A DNA stretch of 64,000 nucleotides, taken from contig JXTC01000195.1 of NCBI GenBank assembly GCA_002914845.1, positions 171,063-235,062 of the forward strand, written 5' to 3'. Of the stretch, positions 1 to 12,090 are shown one piece after another. Made by a program: the position numbers and the translations under genes. Within the stretch, counting starts at the first letter, position 1. The number at the start of each line of letters is the position of its first letter. Source of the stretch: Trema orientale (Eukaryota > Streptophyta > Magnoliopsida > Rosales > Cannabaceae). A model generated the notes under the pieces. That model ran no database searches. It was not told where the DNA came from and saw only the letters and a list, made by a program, of their open reading frames with translations.

Positions 1-72
1 AATTTTGAACTTAACAAGAGTACTTAATCTGATGTTGATTATAAGTACTTTCTTTGACTATGTATCGTGCAG

Positions 73-147
73 GAAGCAAGTGCAAGTTTCTACCAAGTCA
101 TTTGGAGGCTACTTTATGCGGAATATATCATATTTCCTTTCATGTAG
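73..147 (+). CDS. Last exon of a left-edge homogentisate solanesyltransferase-like gene (partial)
   Basis: After an AG acceptor at 71-72 the frame reads 24 residues and stops at TAG 145-147. The peptide includes FYQVIWRL and ends YAEYIIFPFM. It aligns with the last exon of the complete HST gene at 6471-6545 ([18 protein letters not shown]), with the same length and phase. The preceding intron (about 20-72) also resembles the preceding intron of that gene, so this is a tandem duplicate in the same orientation, not a retrocopy. Only this exon lies in the window. It differs from the downstream copy and from remembered Arabidopsis HST at usually conserved residues (QVIWRL for RFIWNL), so it may be a diverged paralogue or a decaying copy. 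Confidence 0.85.
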   Translation, partial: EASASFYQVIWRLLYAEYIIFPFM

Positions 148-2000
148 GAAATTAACTAGTGCATAATTAATATTTACCTTCGCTGATCCTATAAGGTTAG
201 AGGGAGGCCAAAAGATCTAGAGAGAGAGTTGTGTTTGAATAGTGATTTGCCTTTTTTTTTTGGTTGTGAATATTTCGAAAACATGATACTTATTTTCCTT
301 AAAGATTACAAGTCGTTTGTTTGTTTTTTTTTTCTTTTTAAGTGGTGCTAGTAGCGGTTTCTTTCTTTCTTTTTTTTTCCCCCCTGATTTCAACAGTGAC
401 TTTCTATCAAAAGAAAAAAAAAAAAAAAGATTCCAACTATGAATTATTATTTATAAAATGTGAGATATTTTAGTAAAATTTACATGTCAAATTGAGACAT
501 AAAGTATAAAAAACATCTATTCATTCTTTTTAATTTATTTGTTTGTTTTCTTGAATAAAAGCTATCTGTCATTTATAAAAACGACTTAGTTCATTTTTTT
601 CTTTAATATTTATATTTTATTTTTGGTCCTTGAATTGTAGCATCAAATTTGACTCATAAATTTTGCCGTCGCTTAGTTTAGTAACAACCATTCTTTTTCC
701 TAACGTGGAGGTCCTAAGCTCTAATCCTCATCTCCAAAATTTAAAAAAAAAAAAAATCCTAAATTTTGGAATATCTAGTTACGGTCATGAGCTTTGTCCG
801 TGGTCGTGGTTTAGTTCAATGTGCCACAACTAAAGTGCTTAGTGGTCAAAACTGCAACACCAAATTCTATTTAGGGGCTAAAATTATGAAAAAGAACAAA
901 GTTCAAGAACCAAGAGAGATAAAATACAGTTAGAAGGCCAAACTGATAAATTTTAAAATTTGTGGACCAATCGTTGTAATTTAGGGGCTAAAAATGAAAT
1001 TTACTTCTAAAACATAAGGAAACAAATAAACTAGAATATTACTCTAGATATTCATTTGAAGGGTTAATTACATTAATAATCGCTGAATTATACATGTATC
1101 ATTTTGACCCATAAATTTTAAACTTACATAGTTTACTATTCTAAACTATGCGACTGTTGTAACAATGACTATTTTATTACATACTTTTAAATTTTTTTTA
1201 TGAAAATAAATAATTTACAAAGTACAAAATTTAGTAATTATGGTCAAGAACGAGACTCCGAATTTTTAATTTACATAATAGACTATTAAAAGTATGCAAT
1301 TGTTACATTAATGACCTTTGAGTCAAGAGCTGTTAAATTTTTAGCTGAAATAAGTTATGTGCAAAATATATAATTGGGTAATTATTCCACGAACGAGACT
1401 TCAACACTCAAAACTAAATAATGCTTAATTATGTGCTTTGTACACGTCTGTTTCCATTTAATAAATAACAATTTATAATAAAAAGAATATTGCTGCAACA
1501 TTGCTTAATTCGGGATAAGAAACTTTTGGGATGAAGTGGTATAACGAGATTATTAGTTCTTAAACTACAAGAAATTTTTGTCTTTGTGATCAAAATTAAA
1601 AAATTCTCTCATTTTACTTCTTAAATTTTATACTTGTTCCCGTAAATCTTCAAATTTTCGTTACATGAAATGTGTAATAATAATTTCATTCAAGAATTAA
1701 TATCATTATTGGATCTTCCACTTTTAGAAAATAGTCGGGTATTAGTCGTATACTTCTAAGTCATAACTCGGAACAATTCTAGAAGTTTAAAAATCAAAAT
1801 AAAAAGTTCTAAAATTTTAGAATCAAAATATGTTTTTTTTTAAATTTTTTATAATAGAGTAATTAATCCTATTCTGAAAATAAAATGTGAAAATCGCTGT
1901 AAATTGTAGAATTATGGCTTGTTGAAATTCAAAAAAAAAAAAAAAAAGAAAAAAAAAAAGTGGAAGTAAAATTTAAGGGAAGAAAATGAGACATAATCTG
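148..2000. other. Intergenic AT-rich region between the two HST copies
   Basis: No coding frame of note. It holds poly-A/T tracts and two weak repeats. At about 610-1005 the ends (ATTTTTGGTCCTTGAATTG and the inverse of TTTAGGGGCTAAAAATG) look like degenerate inverted termini of a MITE. At about 1110-1170 and 1258-1318 two direct copies of a roughly 55-bp stretch (TTACATAGTTTACTATT-like, then TGTTACATTAATGAC-like) lie about 148 bp apart. Confidence 0.4.
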
Positions 2001-2005
2001 GTACG

Positions 2006-2036
2006 CATGCATTCAGTTAATGCATGTATGTTGACC
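2006..2036 (+). promoter_or_regulatory. Paired RY motifs and a W-box upstream of HST
   Basis: CATGCA at 2006-2011 and TGCATG at 2021-2026 form an inverted pair of RY-type motifs, which B3 factors of the ABI3/FUS3/LEC2 group are known to bind. TTGACC at 2031-2036 fits the W-box core. They lie 72-102 bp upstream of the HST start codon. Function is inferred from motif match only. Confidence 0.35.
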
Positions 2037-2107
2037 ACTCAAATCTTGTCCAAAGCACGACCATATAATCAAAGCTCTCCATTCTCTGTTTCTTCGTGTC
2101 CATCCAC

Positions 2108-5100
2108 ATGGAGCTCTCACTCTCTTCCTCTTCACTCGGAGGACCAGCTTTAATCCCTCATTGCAGGGCGGCCTCCTCCTCCCCTGTCACTAAGCTCAGA
2201 ACCCAAGTCTCCAACTTTCCTTCAAAATGTTCGACCAAGAACTTTCATCAAACACTTGGTCTGTACGGCCGAAGCAAGTGCCCAAAATCTTTATCAAACA
2301 GTCACCAGTGGCGCAGCTCCATCCGGGTAATGCTTGATTTCTTTTAAAAGTTTATATTAACTTTGGAATTTGATTAGTGGGTCGAAGTCCAGTTGGTTTT
2401 TCTCTTTGTCAAAATCCATAATAGCGATTACAGAATCCTTTTTTAAGAGAAAAGTTTAGCTGGGTATTCTAAGTTCGTTGAAAATAGTGACATTTATTTG
2501 GGGGTCTCTAATTAGCAGCAGAAAATCAAAATTTTCGGTTAAATTTTATCTGGGTAGTCATCATCTTGTCTATTTTTCATTTTGAATGATTTTGATATGC
2601 CAAAGCAAGGAACTCGAGTTATACTATTGGATATAGCTATGTACGCGTCTTTGCTTGCTGTGCTGTTAAATGTAACCCCGGAAAGAGTAAATGTTTGCTT
2701 ATATGTGGCATATGTTGCTAGTGTTGATGTTTCCCTTACGCATGTTTAGAACTTGGTATCGTTTGGTAACTTGGTTAGTATATAAATGAGCACAAGTGTG
2801 AGTTTATATGTGGGATTAAAGTGAAAGTAAATGTTTCCAGGCATGTGCTCAAGTTGGAGCTGCTGGATCTGATTCTGATCCAGTACTTAAAAAAGTCTCA
2901 GATTTTAGAGATGCTTGCTGGAGATTCCTAAGGCCCCATACAATACGGGGAACAGCTCTAGGGTCGACGTAAGTACTTGTAACATAACATGAAAAGGAAT
3001 GGTTTGCTATACAACAAACTGTTCTTCCTTTCAAATCCATGCTGGGTATAGTCTACCTTTTTTATGGGAATGTTCTTTCTTTTATTCTGCAGAGCTTTGG
3101 TTGCAAGAGCGTTGATTGAGAACCCAAATTTGATCAAGTGGTCTCTACTGTTCAAGGCATTCTCGGGCCTATTTGCTTTAATATGTGGGAATGGTTATAT
3201 AGTTGGCATCAATCAGATTTACGATATCGGTATTGACAAGTATGCTGTACGAGTTTATACACCCCATTCTATTACTTGTACCAGTATTTTAGAAAACAAT
3301 ACTTGCAACAGCCTTTGAATCTAAATAATGTTTACAAGAACCACAATAATGCTTCTAATGCACTCCTTGAGGCTTAAAACCGGTTCAGGTTGGCCTTTAT
3401 TTGATGTGAATAATCAAGCCATATTTGGTACGTATGACCATCTTAGAGGTTTGTCCTAGTTTTTGAATCGGAAGGAAAAATGTATAGCCAAAGAGGGTCT
3501 GGGCCATTTGGTTTAGTTTTGTTTCTGCTATCTCTGCTACTACTTATATTCTAATTAGGCCACATATATTTTTTCTAAAAGGAAAAAAAGATATCCTAAA
3601 TGGGTTCACTTGTTAAAGTCTTCATCAACTGCAAGCTGGAAAAAAAAAAGTTGATTATGTGTGTTGGCATGGTAAAATCTTGGGACTATTCTTGGATATT
3701 AATCGCTGGTAAAATTCTTCGATTTATTTATTTTCTTTATTTTTCTTGTTCAGGGTAAACAAACCTTATTTACCTATAGCTGCGGGGGATCTCTCAGTTA
3801 AATCAGCATGGTTGCTGGTGGTATTTTTCGCAGTAGCTGGCTTGTTGATTGTTGGACTGAACTTTGGTCCATTCATTACTTCACTCTATTCTCTTGGTCT
3901 TTTCCTTGGCACCATCTATTCTGTTCCTCCATTTAGAATGAAGCGATTTCCTGTTGCAGCATTTCTTATAATTGCTACGGTAAAATATTTTCATCCTTTC
4001 CTCCGAATCTTGCAATCAATTTATGTCATAGTTTTGTTTTCGTATTTTATTGGAAACTTAGTTAGCTCTCAGAAGTTAGATGTCTTGAAATAAATTTTCA
4101 TTGTATTTGAAACCTATAATTGCCATGTAACTGCTTTCAAGTCTTGAAATCAAGAACAAAAGTAGATAAACTTTTATCGCATAATATTCTATATAATCAC
4201 AGTAATGCAAGCGTGATGAAAAAAGAAGAAGGGTACTTCCAATTACCAGGCAAAGAAAATGAAACAATATTTACTTGCGGAGCCATGGCAAGCATACATG
4301 GGAATTTGGGTTATCAGTCAGCTAAATGGACTATATTCCAACTGAGTTTTGAGATAGGAAAAGGACCGTATAGGTGATACAGTAGTCGAGCGCTCTAATT
4401 TAGAAGCATGAGAAACTTGTCAATGGGATCCAATGTTCTTGTTGTGCTTTGCTTATTGACGAACTTGTTCTCGAGAATTCTAGATGTTAAACGCAATTTT
4501 TTGCATCATTTTTTGCGTTATTATGAAATTTACTATGTGCTTGCTCCATTAAAAGTGTCTTAAATTTCTTTCTTCGACAAATGTGTAGACAAATAGGAAA
4601 CACCATTGAAAAGATTAGGACCTTCATTTCTGTGTGGCAAGTGGTTCTCTGGAAAAGGTGGTAATTCTGACGAAAGACTGACAAAAGAAACTTATGCAGG
4701 TACGGGGTTTCCTTCTTAATTTTGGTGTATACTACGCCACCAGAGCTGCCCTTGGACTGACATTTGAGTGGAGGTGCGTTATAATTTTGCTATTTGCTGG
4801 ACTTTTTCGGAGTAGATTGACATGTAATAGGAGTCCCACTTTGGACTATTGATAGATATTCTGAAGTTTTAATTTATTACAAGGAACATATAATTCACTG
4901 AACAAAATAAATTCAACCCAGAAAACTTACCAGCTATTGCTCTGATTCTATTTGTTTCAAAATTTGGAGTCGGTTTGTAACTCTAGTCTACCCAGTAGAG
5001 ATAGTCATGTTGTGCGCTTAAGTAAGAGATGTATTCTGTCTTCAGTTCATAGACATTTGATGGTGACCAAAACAACGGAGAAATAATATATGAACCCCTA

Positions 5101-6545
5101 TTGACTATTGTAACTCTAATAAGCGTTCTTTTAAATTGCATGTCCCCTGATACGAAGTGGGTTCGTCTAGGATCCCATTTGGTTTTTCTAAGCTGTAATT
5201 ACTGCCTATTTGGTTCCCACAATGTAAACACCTCAATAGCACTGATTTAAAACAACTAGATGATAATTGGAGATTTTCTTTATAGAGCCTAAATTGGTCT
5301 TGGATCCCTTTTGGTTTTTCTAGGCTGTAATTACTGCCGATTTGGTTCCCACAATGTAACACATGAATGCCACTAATATAACACAACTAGATGATAAATT
5401 AAAGATTTTCTTTATAAAACCTCACTGGTTTATTTGATTATCCAATTCTACATGAACTTTTTAACTTTTGATAATTCAGCTATGTATTCATTCATACTCA
5501 TAATTTTGATCAAATTCCATGCATCAATTTGATGACCTGCAGTTCACCTGTTGCTTTCATCACTACCTTTGTGACATTATTCGCTCTAGTCATTGCCATC
5601 ACAAAAGATCTTCCAGACGTAGAGGGTGACCGCAAGTAAGTTGCAATTTTCAGGTTTTACTTTCTTATAAATTGCAGTTTTCGGGTTTTACTTTCTTATT
5701 TTAATTGGAAGAAACAAAGGAATCCAAATGTTGGTTGTTGATCATGCTTCTACCAAATGTGTATCTCAAATTTTCTCCAATGTGATCACCCAATCTCGAG
5801 ACATTACACCACTTGTCTTGTCAGCAGCTCAACATTCAAGTTGTGATATATTTTCATTTGAACACAATCATCTTTACAGGTTTCAGATATCAACTTTTGC
5901 AACAAAACTCGGAGTTCGAAACATCGCATACCTTGGTTCCGGGCTTCTTTTACTAAATTATATCGGTGCTATAGCGGCCACAATTTACATGCCTCAGGTA
6001 AATCGTTCTTGATCCTTCCTTCAAAAGTTATCTGTACGTGTCCTTTTGCTAAGTGCAGAATAAGCAAGCACATGATAGAGAACATATACATACGTATATA
6101 TTTGTTTTCTTCCAGTCATTTGACCTCAAAAATTAAAACCTGCCCTTTTCGTTTCTTGGTTCATAGGCTTTCAAGCGTAACTTAATGTTGCCCATTCACG
6201 CAGTCTTGGCGTTGTGCTTGATTTTCCAGGTTTGTCACACGAAAACAACCTGCGGAATTTTTTATTATTTAATTTATTGTTAAATTCTTAAAATCTTTTT
6301 TCTTGTCTACTTTTAGACCTGGGTGTTGGAGCAAGCAAATTACACCAAGGTAGACTCTCAATTATCTACTTATTTATTCCTTTTTATGTTATGAAAAATA
6401 AAAGGGCAAATAATTAGCTTAACAAGGATATGAATTTGATATTGATTATTATAATGACTGTGTTATGCAGGAGGCAATAGCAGGTTTCTATCGATTTATA
6501 TGGAATCTGTTTTATGTGGAGTATATCATATTTCCTTTCATCTAG
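2108..6545 (+). CDS. HST: Homogentisate solanesyltransferase, chloroplast (plastoquinone biosynthesis)
   Basis: Ten exons: 2108-2326, 2841-2968, 3093-3239, 3754-3979, 4700-4773, 5543-5635, 5880-5997, 6167-6229, 6317-6349 and 6471-6545, giving 391 residues. It is a UbiA-family membrane prenyltransferase that joins homogentisate to solanesyl diphosphate in the plastid envelope, the first committed step of plastoquinone-9 formation. The Ser-rich N-terminus (about 1-70) is a transit peptide. The first Asp-rich motif NQIYDIGID is near residues 156-164 and the second, [10 protein letters not shown], near 286-295. Stretches such as [31 protein letters not shown] and GTIYSVPP match remembered Arabidopsis HST (VTE2-2/PDS2, 386 residues) almost exactly and separate it from tocopherol HPT. 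The start is the first ATG in frame (MELSLSSSS). All catalytic motifs are intact. Confidence 0.96.
5160..5425. repeat. Two-copy tandem duplication in HST intron 5
   Basis: Two imperfect direct copies of about 130 bp, near 5165-5290 and 5300-5425. Each contains TTGGTTTTTCTA(A/G)GCTGTAATTACTGCC, TTTGGTTCCCACAATGTAA, ACAACTAGATGATAA and AGATTTTCTTTATA. A shorter direct repeat (GGTTTTACTTTCTTAT, twice within about 35 bp) follows at 5655-5700 in intron 6. Confidence 0.8.
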
Positions 6546-8096
6546 TAAGTTACTCAATTTTACTTATCCTATACTAGCGAGAGGGAGCATTGTTAACTAA
6601 TTGTAGATATTGCGGTTAACGAGAGGCCAATATTTTGTTAATTTTTGTAAATATTGCAGTGCATGTACTAAAGATTAAACTGCATTTTTTTAGTTAAAGC
6701 ATACTAATTAAGTCTAGATTATTAGTATGGTTTTAATGTTCTTGATGAAGTTTTATTAAGAATGTGAGAAAAATCAACAATTTCTGTATGTTGTTTTGTA
6801 ATTGGAAAACGACAGTGGAGACCTGTTCGACTAGATAAAGACATATCATCTTATATGTTGGATTAAACGACACGTATAATTGAAGAAGTTGACATGTAAT
6901 TACAGCAGCACACGAATGATGAAACCTTATAAAGAGCGACATGTAGTATACTTGTCCATATCTTCTCATTTATATTTTATAATGTGGTTCTTTTCAGAAA
7001 ATTTGAAAAAATAAAGAAACGACACTGCATAAAAAGGCCATGTTTCTCAATGCGTGCACGTCCCATATTTTTACAGGAAAATGACTTCCCATTATAACGA
7101 CATCCGCATCATTGTAAAACAGGATATCATATCGTTGTATAGAGCGCCAACTAAAGTCAGCTCAGTTGGTCCAAAATTTAAGGGATGTGTGTGAGTTTGG
7201 GGGGTCAAGTTCAAACTTTAGTAATAACATAAAAAGTATGGGTTATTTTCTTTTATTTTTGTAATAAGTTGTAGTTATTAGTTAAGTTTTATTTCTTTTT
7301 TTTTTTCTTTTTTTTTAAAGTATCGTTGTATAGAGCATGTTAAAAAAAGAATGTCATTCATGTGAAGTAAAACAACGCCATTTTCTAAACATGTCATTCG
7401 TGCAATGTCAGATATTGTCGTAGTTAAAAGAAGAAACGCTAACTGCATCTCCAAATCCGGTGCCTGCCTACACGAGCGACATACACAAAATGTCGTTTCC
7501 ACGGAGAAGAAAGATATTGTGGATATTATTTACATGTATATATAGTGGTTACATTTTTTTCCTAATAACAAATAACAACTCAATAAATAAATACTTATAA
7601 ACCCTCCCGTTAAAAGAAAATAAAAAATAAAAAATAAAAAATGAGGCAAAGCCAAAGTCAAGAATACTTTCAACAGGTAAATGAAATGAAGAAGAAGAAG
7701 AAGAAGAATACTCTTAACACTAATGTTGATAAAATTCTGAACCCAAGCAATGGAAGGTGATTTTCCTGTTACTCATGTGACAGATACCAATGAACTACTG
7801 ACTGCCTTTCTTTCATATCTGAATTGTAGGATTACAAAGAACAGAACACTAATTGGAAAAGCTCTCCGGTTTCTTCTTTTCTTTCTATAATTATCTTCTA
7901 AAACGAGAGCAATTAGTGAAGCTAACAAAATGCCCTTTTCTGTTCTCATTCCTATTTTATTTTTACAAAAATTCCAAGTAATTAAACAGAACAAATACAA
8001 GAATGGCATAGAAAAAGGACGCAAAACCAATTCCTACAACGCCTTTTCTACCTTCACATGATATAATATTAGTCAGTCTATGGTTCTTGCTTTGGA
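6546..8096. other. Intergenic region, HST and IQM tail to tail
   Basis: Both 3' UTRs must lie here because the genes converge. Apart from the SINE at 7146-7320, I see AT-rich sequence, a small (AAG)n near 7690-7710 and a run of AAATA units near 7620-7642. There is no supportable gene. Confidence 0.5.
7146..7320 (+). mobile_element. tRNA-derived SINE with 16-bp target-site duplication
   Basis: The body contains an A-box-like GTCAGCTCAGTTGGTCC and a B-box-like GGTCAAGTTCAAAC, the internal Pol III promoter of tRNA-derived SINEs, and ends in a T-rich tail. The 16-bp sequence TATCGTTGTATAGAGC occurs just before it (7130-7145) and just after it (7321-7336), as expected for a target-site duplication. 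A related copy lies at 60061-60209. It sits between two convergent genes, so harm is unlikely. Confidence 0.8.
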
Positions 8097-11000
8097 TCAA
8101 ATTGTGGACTTTGTAATTGCATTGGCTGGTTCTATACCTAAAGAAGTTGGAGACTTCAAGACCCTTTGACTGAACCGAGACAGGTTCCTTGGAGATGCAT
8201 AAGGACCCTTTGATCTAGGAGACAAGTTTGCTTGCTCCAAAACCCTGAACTGAAGCTCTGAAGGGTAATCCCTCATACAACCAATCCTTGGCCCAGCTCC
8301 AGTTGACCATCTGGTAGACAAATGCTGAGCCAACTGATAAGACTTCATTCCCTTGTGTGAATCTATCCTCTTCATGATTTTCTCCTTTGGAATGATTGGC
8401 TTCTCATCCTCCTCTTCTTGATCCTCGTCGTCGAACAAGTTTGATTTCGGGAACATGAAATCTTCCTCTGTTAGGAATGATTCCTCAGCTGTTTCATAGC
8501 CAGACTCTTCAGCAGGAGAGTTTAGATGATGGCGATGATCGCCATGACAACTTGGTGGGAGAGAGTCCTTCTTGAAAATGTCGAAAACAAGGTCTTTTCG
8601 ATTTGGTATTTCAAGCTTGGTTATCTTTGAGCATAAATTTCTTGGCAATCTTGACATGAGTGGATTGTGATTTTCTGCAGCATTAGAGTCCTGACAAGTT
8701 AAATCAGTGTTCTGTTGACCCGAGTTTTCAGAATCCATGGTTCCTGTATCCTTAATTGAAGCTGGTTTTGATAGACTGCTCTTTTTAGATAACAAGCCTG
8801 TGTCTTCCTCATCACTTGGGCTTTTCTGATGAATAACAAAAGAGAAGTTTTAACAGAAGATTTAAATTCAGATGATGAATTTGGATGATCTTAACATGTA
8901 GAAGACAGCTTACATGAAGGTTATCTAGGCAGATGACAAGACAAGAGGTTTTTGGCTAGCTACTAGAAAACACTTGTCTTCCATGACATAGATTTAGGAT
9001 CCTTAATTCAAAACCTAATAATCATGAATAGCAGGAAAATAGTATTTTTCTCAATTGTAGCTTTGTCATAATTCCTAGCATTTGTGATCTACCTCCAGAA
9101 CTTAGCATTTTAAAACTGTAGGAATATGCAAATCATGAACTTGTGACAGTAGAATTCTGAATATAATACCTTTACATTTGTTAGATCAACGTTGTGTTCC
9201 TCAAGGAATGACATGAATTCCTGAAAATTTTCTTCAGTTGGGAGATAATGTCCACTGTGAGGCCAAACTGCCTATTTAATTAGAACGAAAAAACATAAAA
9301 GAACAATTAGTATGAAAACAAATTTTTACGGACAGTAAAAGAACTTGATTAAAGAAAATTTTCAAGTTCTTCAATTGATTTCTCATATGATCTTACCTTA
9401 AGAATACCGTCTTCCACTACTAATCTTCCAGCAGACAATGTGGCCCCACCTGCCAAGAAGCTTGAATGTTGGAATGTCCCTTTGTTCTTCATCCCAACAT
9501 ACAAGGTCTTTGATGTGCCGAGAACAAAAATCCACTTGGCATCTTTGGGTCCTCCTCTTGTATCAAGAAGTTTCGCACTCTGCTTGTAGATAAATTTACC
9601 ATCCTCTATTGCAATTTCATAAGACTCCCTTTCTGCCTGCAGAATGTATCAACAAGATTAACACTTTTAGTCTTCTAAATTCCAAAAATATTGAATATCC
9701 CTCAAACCTAATAAGAGGGCTCTAGTTGAAACTAGAGGCCCTGAGGAATGACCATAAATAGACCATTTCGAAGCAAATCATAGGCCTGACCTCAAAAACA
9801 AGTCAATGTCCTAGGACTACCAAACTAATTTATTTGTGTGTTTGGTTTAAAACTGAATTTCTAAGCAAACTGTCACTAATTATTAGTGAAGAGATGGATC
9901 AAAAGGGGAAATGAGGCTTACTGGGCCAAGATACTTGATGCATTGTTGTTGAAGCTTCGATCGAGGACATCTCTCTAGGTTTTCTTCTTTTCCATCGCCT
10001 ATATCAAGCCTGCATTTTCAAAAGTAAAAATATCAACACCAAAAATAAGACATGCTCAGTGCTCTTACTTGTTAAGCAATAAAGATTCTAATAGGTTCAA
10101 ATATAATTAACTAATCTTACCAATAGAAAAAAGGCTGTCTACTCTCACAATGGAGCCATCTGGCATAATAAAATTGAAGATTATGGCCATAACGATGTCG
10201 AGGGTCGATCTATTGACAAGAATAAGCACCAGTAAGAAGACACCGTGAAGAAAAGTATAGTTTGATTCAAATGTTCTACTCTAATAACAAAACTTACTGC
10301 CTCAAGCCAGTGCTGTAAAGCGAGTTTACGAGCCTTTTCATCCTTAGATAAACCCTTCCCCACCTGCAAAAGAATTAGAAGAAACCAGCAATTTAGAACC
10401 ATATTAACAGAGAAGTATAAACTGAAATATGCATAATCTAGCTTAACAATAACCTTGGCAGCCCTGGTCCTTGCTCTGGACCAACGTGAAACAGCAGTCT
10501 CATGTTTCTCAATGTCAAAAAATGATATTGAGCTCCGCTTAAGTTCAGCGAAATCTAGCAGCTTCCACCTACCAAAAAAAGAGTTACAAGATATGAAATC
10601 TCATACCATAATTCAAAAGACAAAGAAAGGAAATTTTCATGGACGACGAACAGTCATAAAATGCCCAAGCTTTCATAGACTTGTCGATAAGAAAGTACTA
10701 AGAACTAACCATCTTTGCTCAACAAGAACTGCACAATCCGCTAGCCGTCTCCTTGTTCGGAAACTTTTGTACACTTTCTGTAGCTTCAATGCTGCTTGGT
10801 ATCTCTTGTTTCCTGGCTCCTGCTCCACCACTGGTGAAGGAGATTTTTCTTCAGACAAGGTATCTAATTTCGACAATTGGTCGTCGAAATCTCGCATCTT
10901 TGAGCTTGTTGTTCTACCAAACACATTGTTCTCGAAACTTGCTGTAGGAGTTTTAAAGGACAACATTTTCTCAAGTTCTCTCCTCCCTTTGAAGCTAAGT

Positions 11001-11206
11001 GACCCTTCTAATACAAACTTGGCTGAACCATAAGATTTCAATCTAGTTGTTGCTGGTTCTGACTCACGACCATTGAAGCTTACTGACCTTAATAGGCCGT
11101 CCTTAGAATTTACTCCCCCAAAACTGATTGACCTCAAAAGGACAGCTTCAATTTGACTATCCAAATCATCAAATTCAGCAAATGAGCAAGAAAAAGATGC
11201 TCCCAT
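8097..11206 (-). CDS. IQ-motif calmodulin-binding protein of the IQM family
   Basis: Eight coding exons read on the minus strand: 11206-10710, 10568-10454, 10363-10298, 10209-10121, 10009-9922, 9636-9397, 9271-9170 and 8825-8097, giving 641 residues. The family (IQM1-6 in Arabidopsis) binds calmodulin without needing calcium. The IQ motif is near residues 138-157 ([20 protein letters not shown]). The conserved family core follows: [86 protein letters not shown] and [14 protein letters not shown]. The C-terminal 240 residues are acidic and Ser-rich. The start at MGASFSC fits N-myristoylation (Gly2, Ser6) with a nearby Cys; an upstream in-frame ATG at 11270-11272 is possible but less family-like. 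The N-terminus repeats RS-I/V-SF-x-G motifs, candidate phosphosites. Confidence 0.94.
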
Positions 11207-11279
11207 TTGACTAAAATGGGATATTCTCTTAGTTATATTTCTCAGATAACTAAGATCTCTTGTGCCACACAAAAAACCT

Positions 11280-11853
11280 GTTAATTGGACAAAAATGGTT
11301 GAGTTAAAACACTATAACATGGGCATGAAGCTTTGACATTAGTGTGTGTAGTCAAATGGTTTAGGATGTTGATCGAGGTCTAATGACCAATAATAAATCT
11401 TGAAAATCTCATAAAAAAATTAGATGGACAAAAAAAAACTCATAAAAATGAAAATACAAGTCTTCTGCAAATTCAGTGACAAACTAACAATATGCTTATA
11501 TTATGAAATTTGAATAAATGTACAAAAATTGTAAATTCCTCAAACACAGTTATGGCATTAATACTAAAAGACCAGATATTGAACATGATACGAATAAAAT
11601 AAAAGGAGTAACAATAATAATAATAGTAATCATTGGCTGGTTTTAATGGCACCAACTTCACAATCACAATATACCTCAACCTCTAAGAATTTCTTCAACT
11701 ATTCTCTTTTCCATAAAGACCCTTTTCAAGAACATGACCCACAAAAAAGAAAACCCATGTTGTATATTCATAAACAAAATGCAATTAAAACGAAAAACAA
11801 AAAGAAACCCAACAAAACCATGGATTGTGGGGTATGAAATAAAAGAGTCATAC
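11280..11853 (-). other. Probable 5' UTR intron of the IQM gene
   Basis: On the minus strand an acceptor (TTAACAG then GTTTTTTG) lies at about 11280 and a donor (AAG then GTATGA) at 11853-11852. This removes 574 bp between the start-codon exon and a purine-rich leader at about 11854-12020. A leader intron is common in plant genes of this kind; this is inferred from splice-site shape only. Confidence 0.5.
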
Positions 11854-12035
11854 CTTAATTTGAGACACAGTGGAATCAGAAAAGGGGACTGGTTTAAGGG
11901 AAGAGAAAAGGAAAAAAAGGTATAGAGAGAAAGGGAGATTCAGAGAAAGAATCAACCCAAAAGAGAAAATGGCCAAATGGGGAAATGGCAGGTAGTAATG
12001 TGAGAGAGACCGGAGAATGTGGTGAGGCTCTTGAG

Positions 12036-12039
<4 letters not shown>

Positions 12040-12088
<49 letters not shown>
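12040..12088. repeat. (TA)n microsatellite near the IQM promoter
   Basis: An uninterrupted TA run of about 24 units lies some 20-70 bp upstream of the purine-rich leader of the minus-strand IQM gene. It may act as a TATA-like element, and length variation there could affect expression. A (GA)n run follows at 12227-12242. Confidence 0.85.

Positions 12089-12090
<2 letters not shown>

Noticed and set aside
690-760. B-box-like GGAGGTCCTAAGCTCTAATCC followed by an A run
   Set aside because: No matching A-box at the right distance and no target duplication; too weak to call a SINE.
10455-11033. Plus-strand open frame of 192 codons over the IQM first exons
   Set aside because: Antisense shadow of the real IQM exons, crossing an intron, with no homology.
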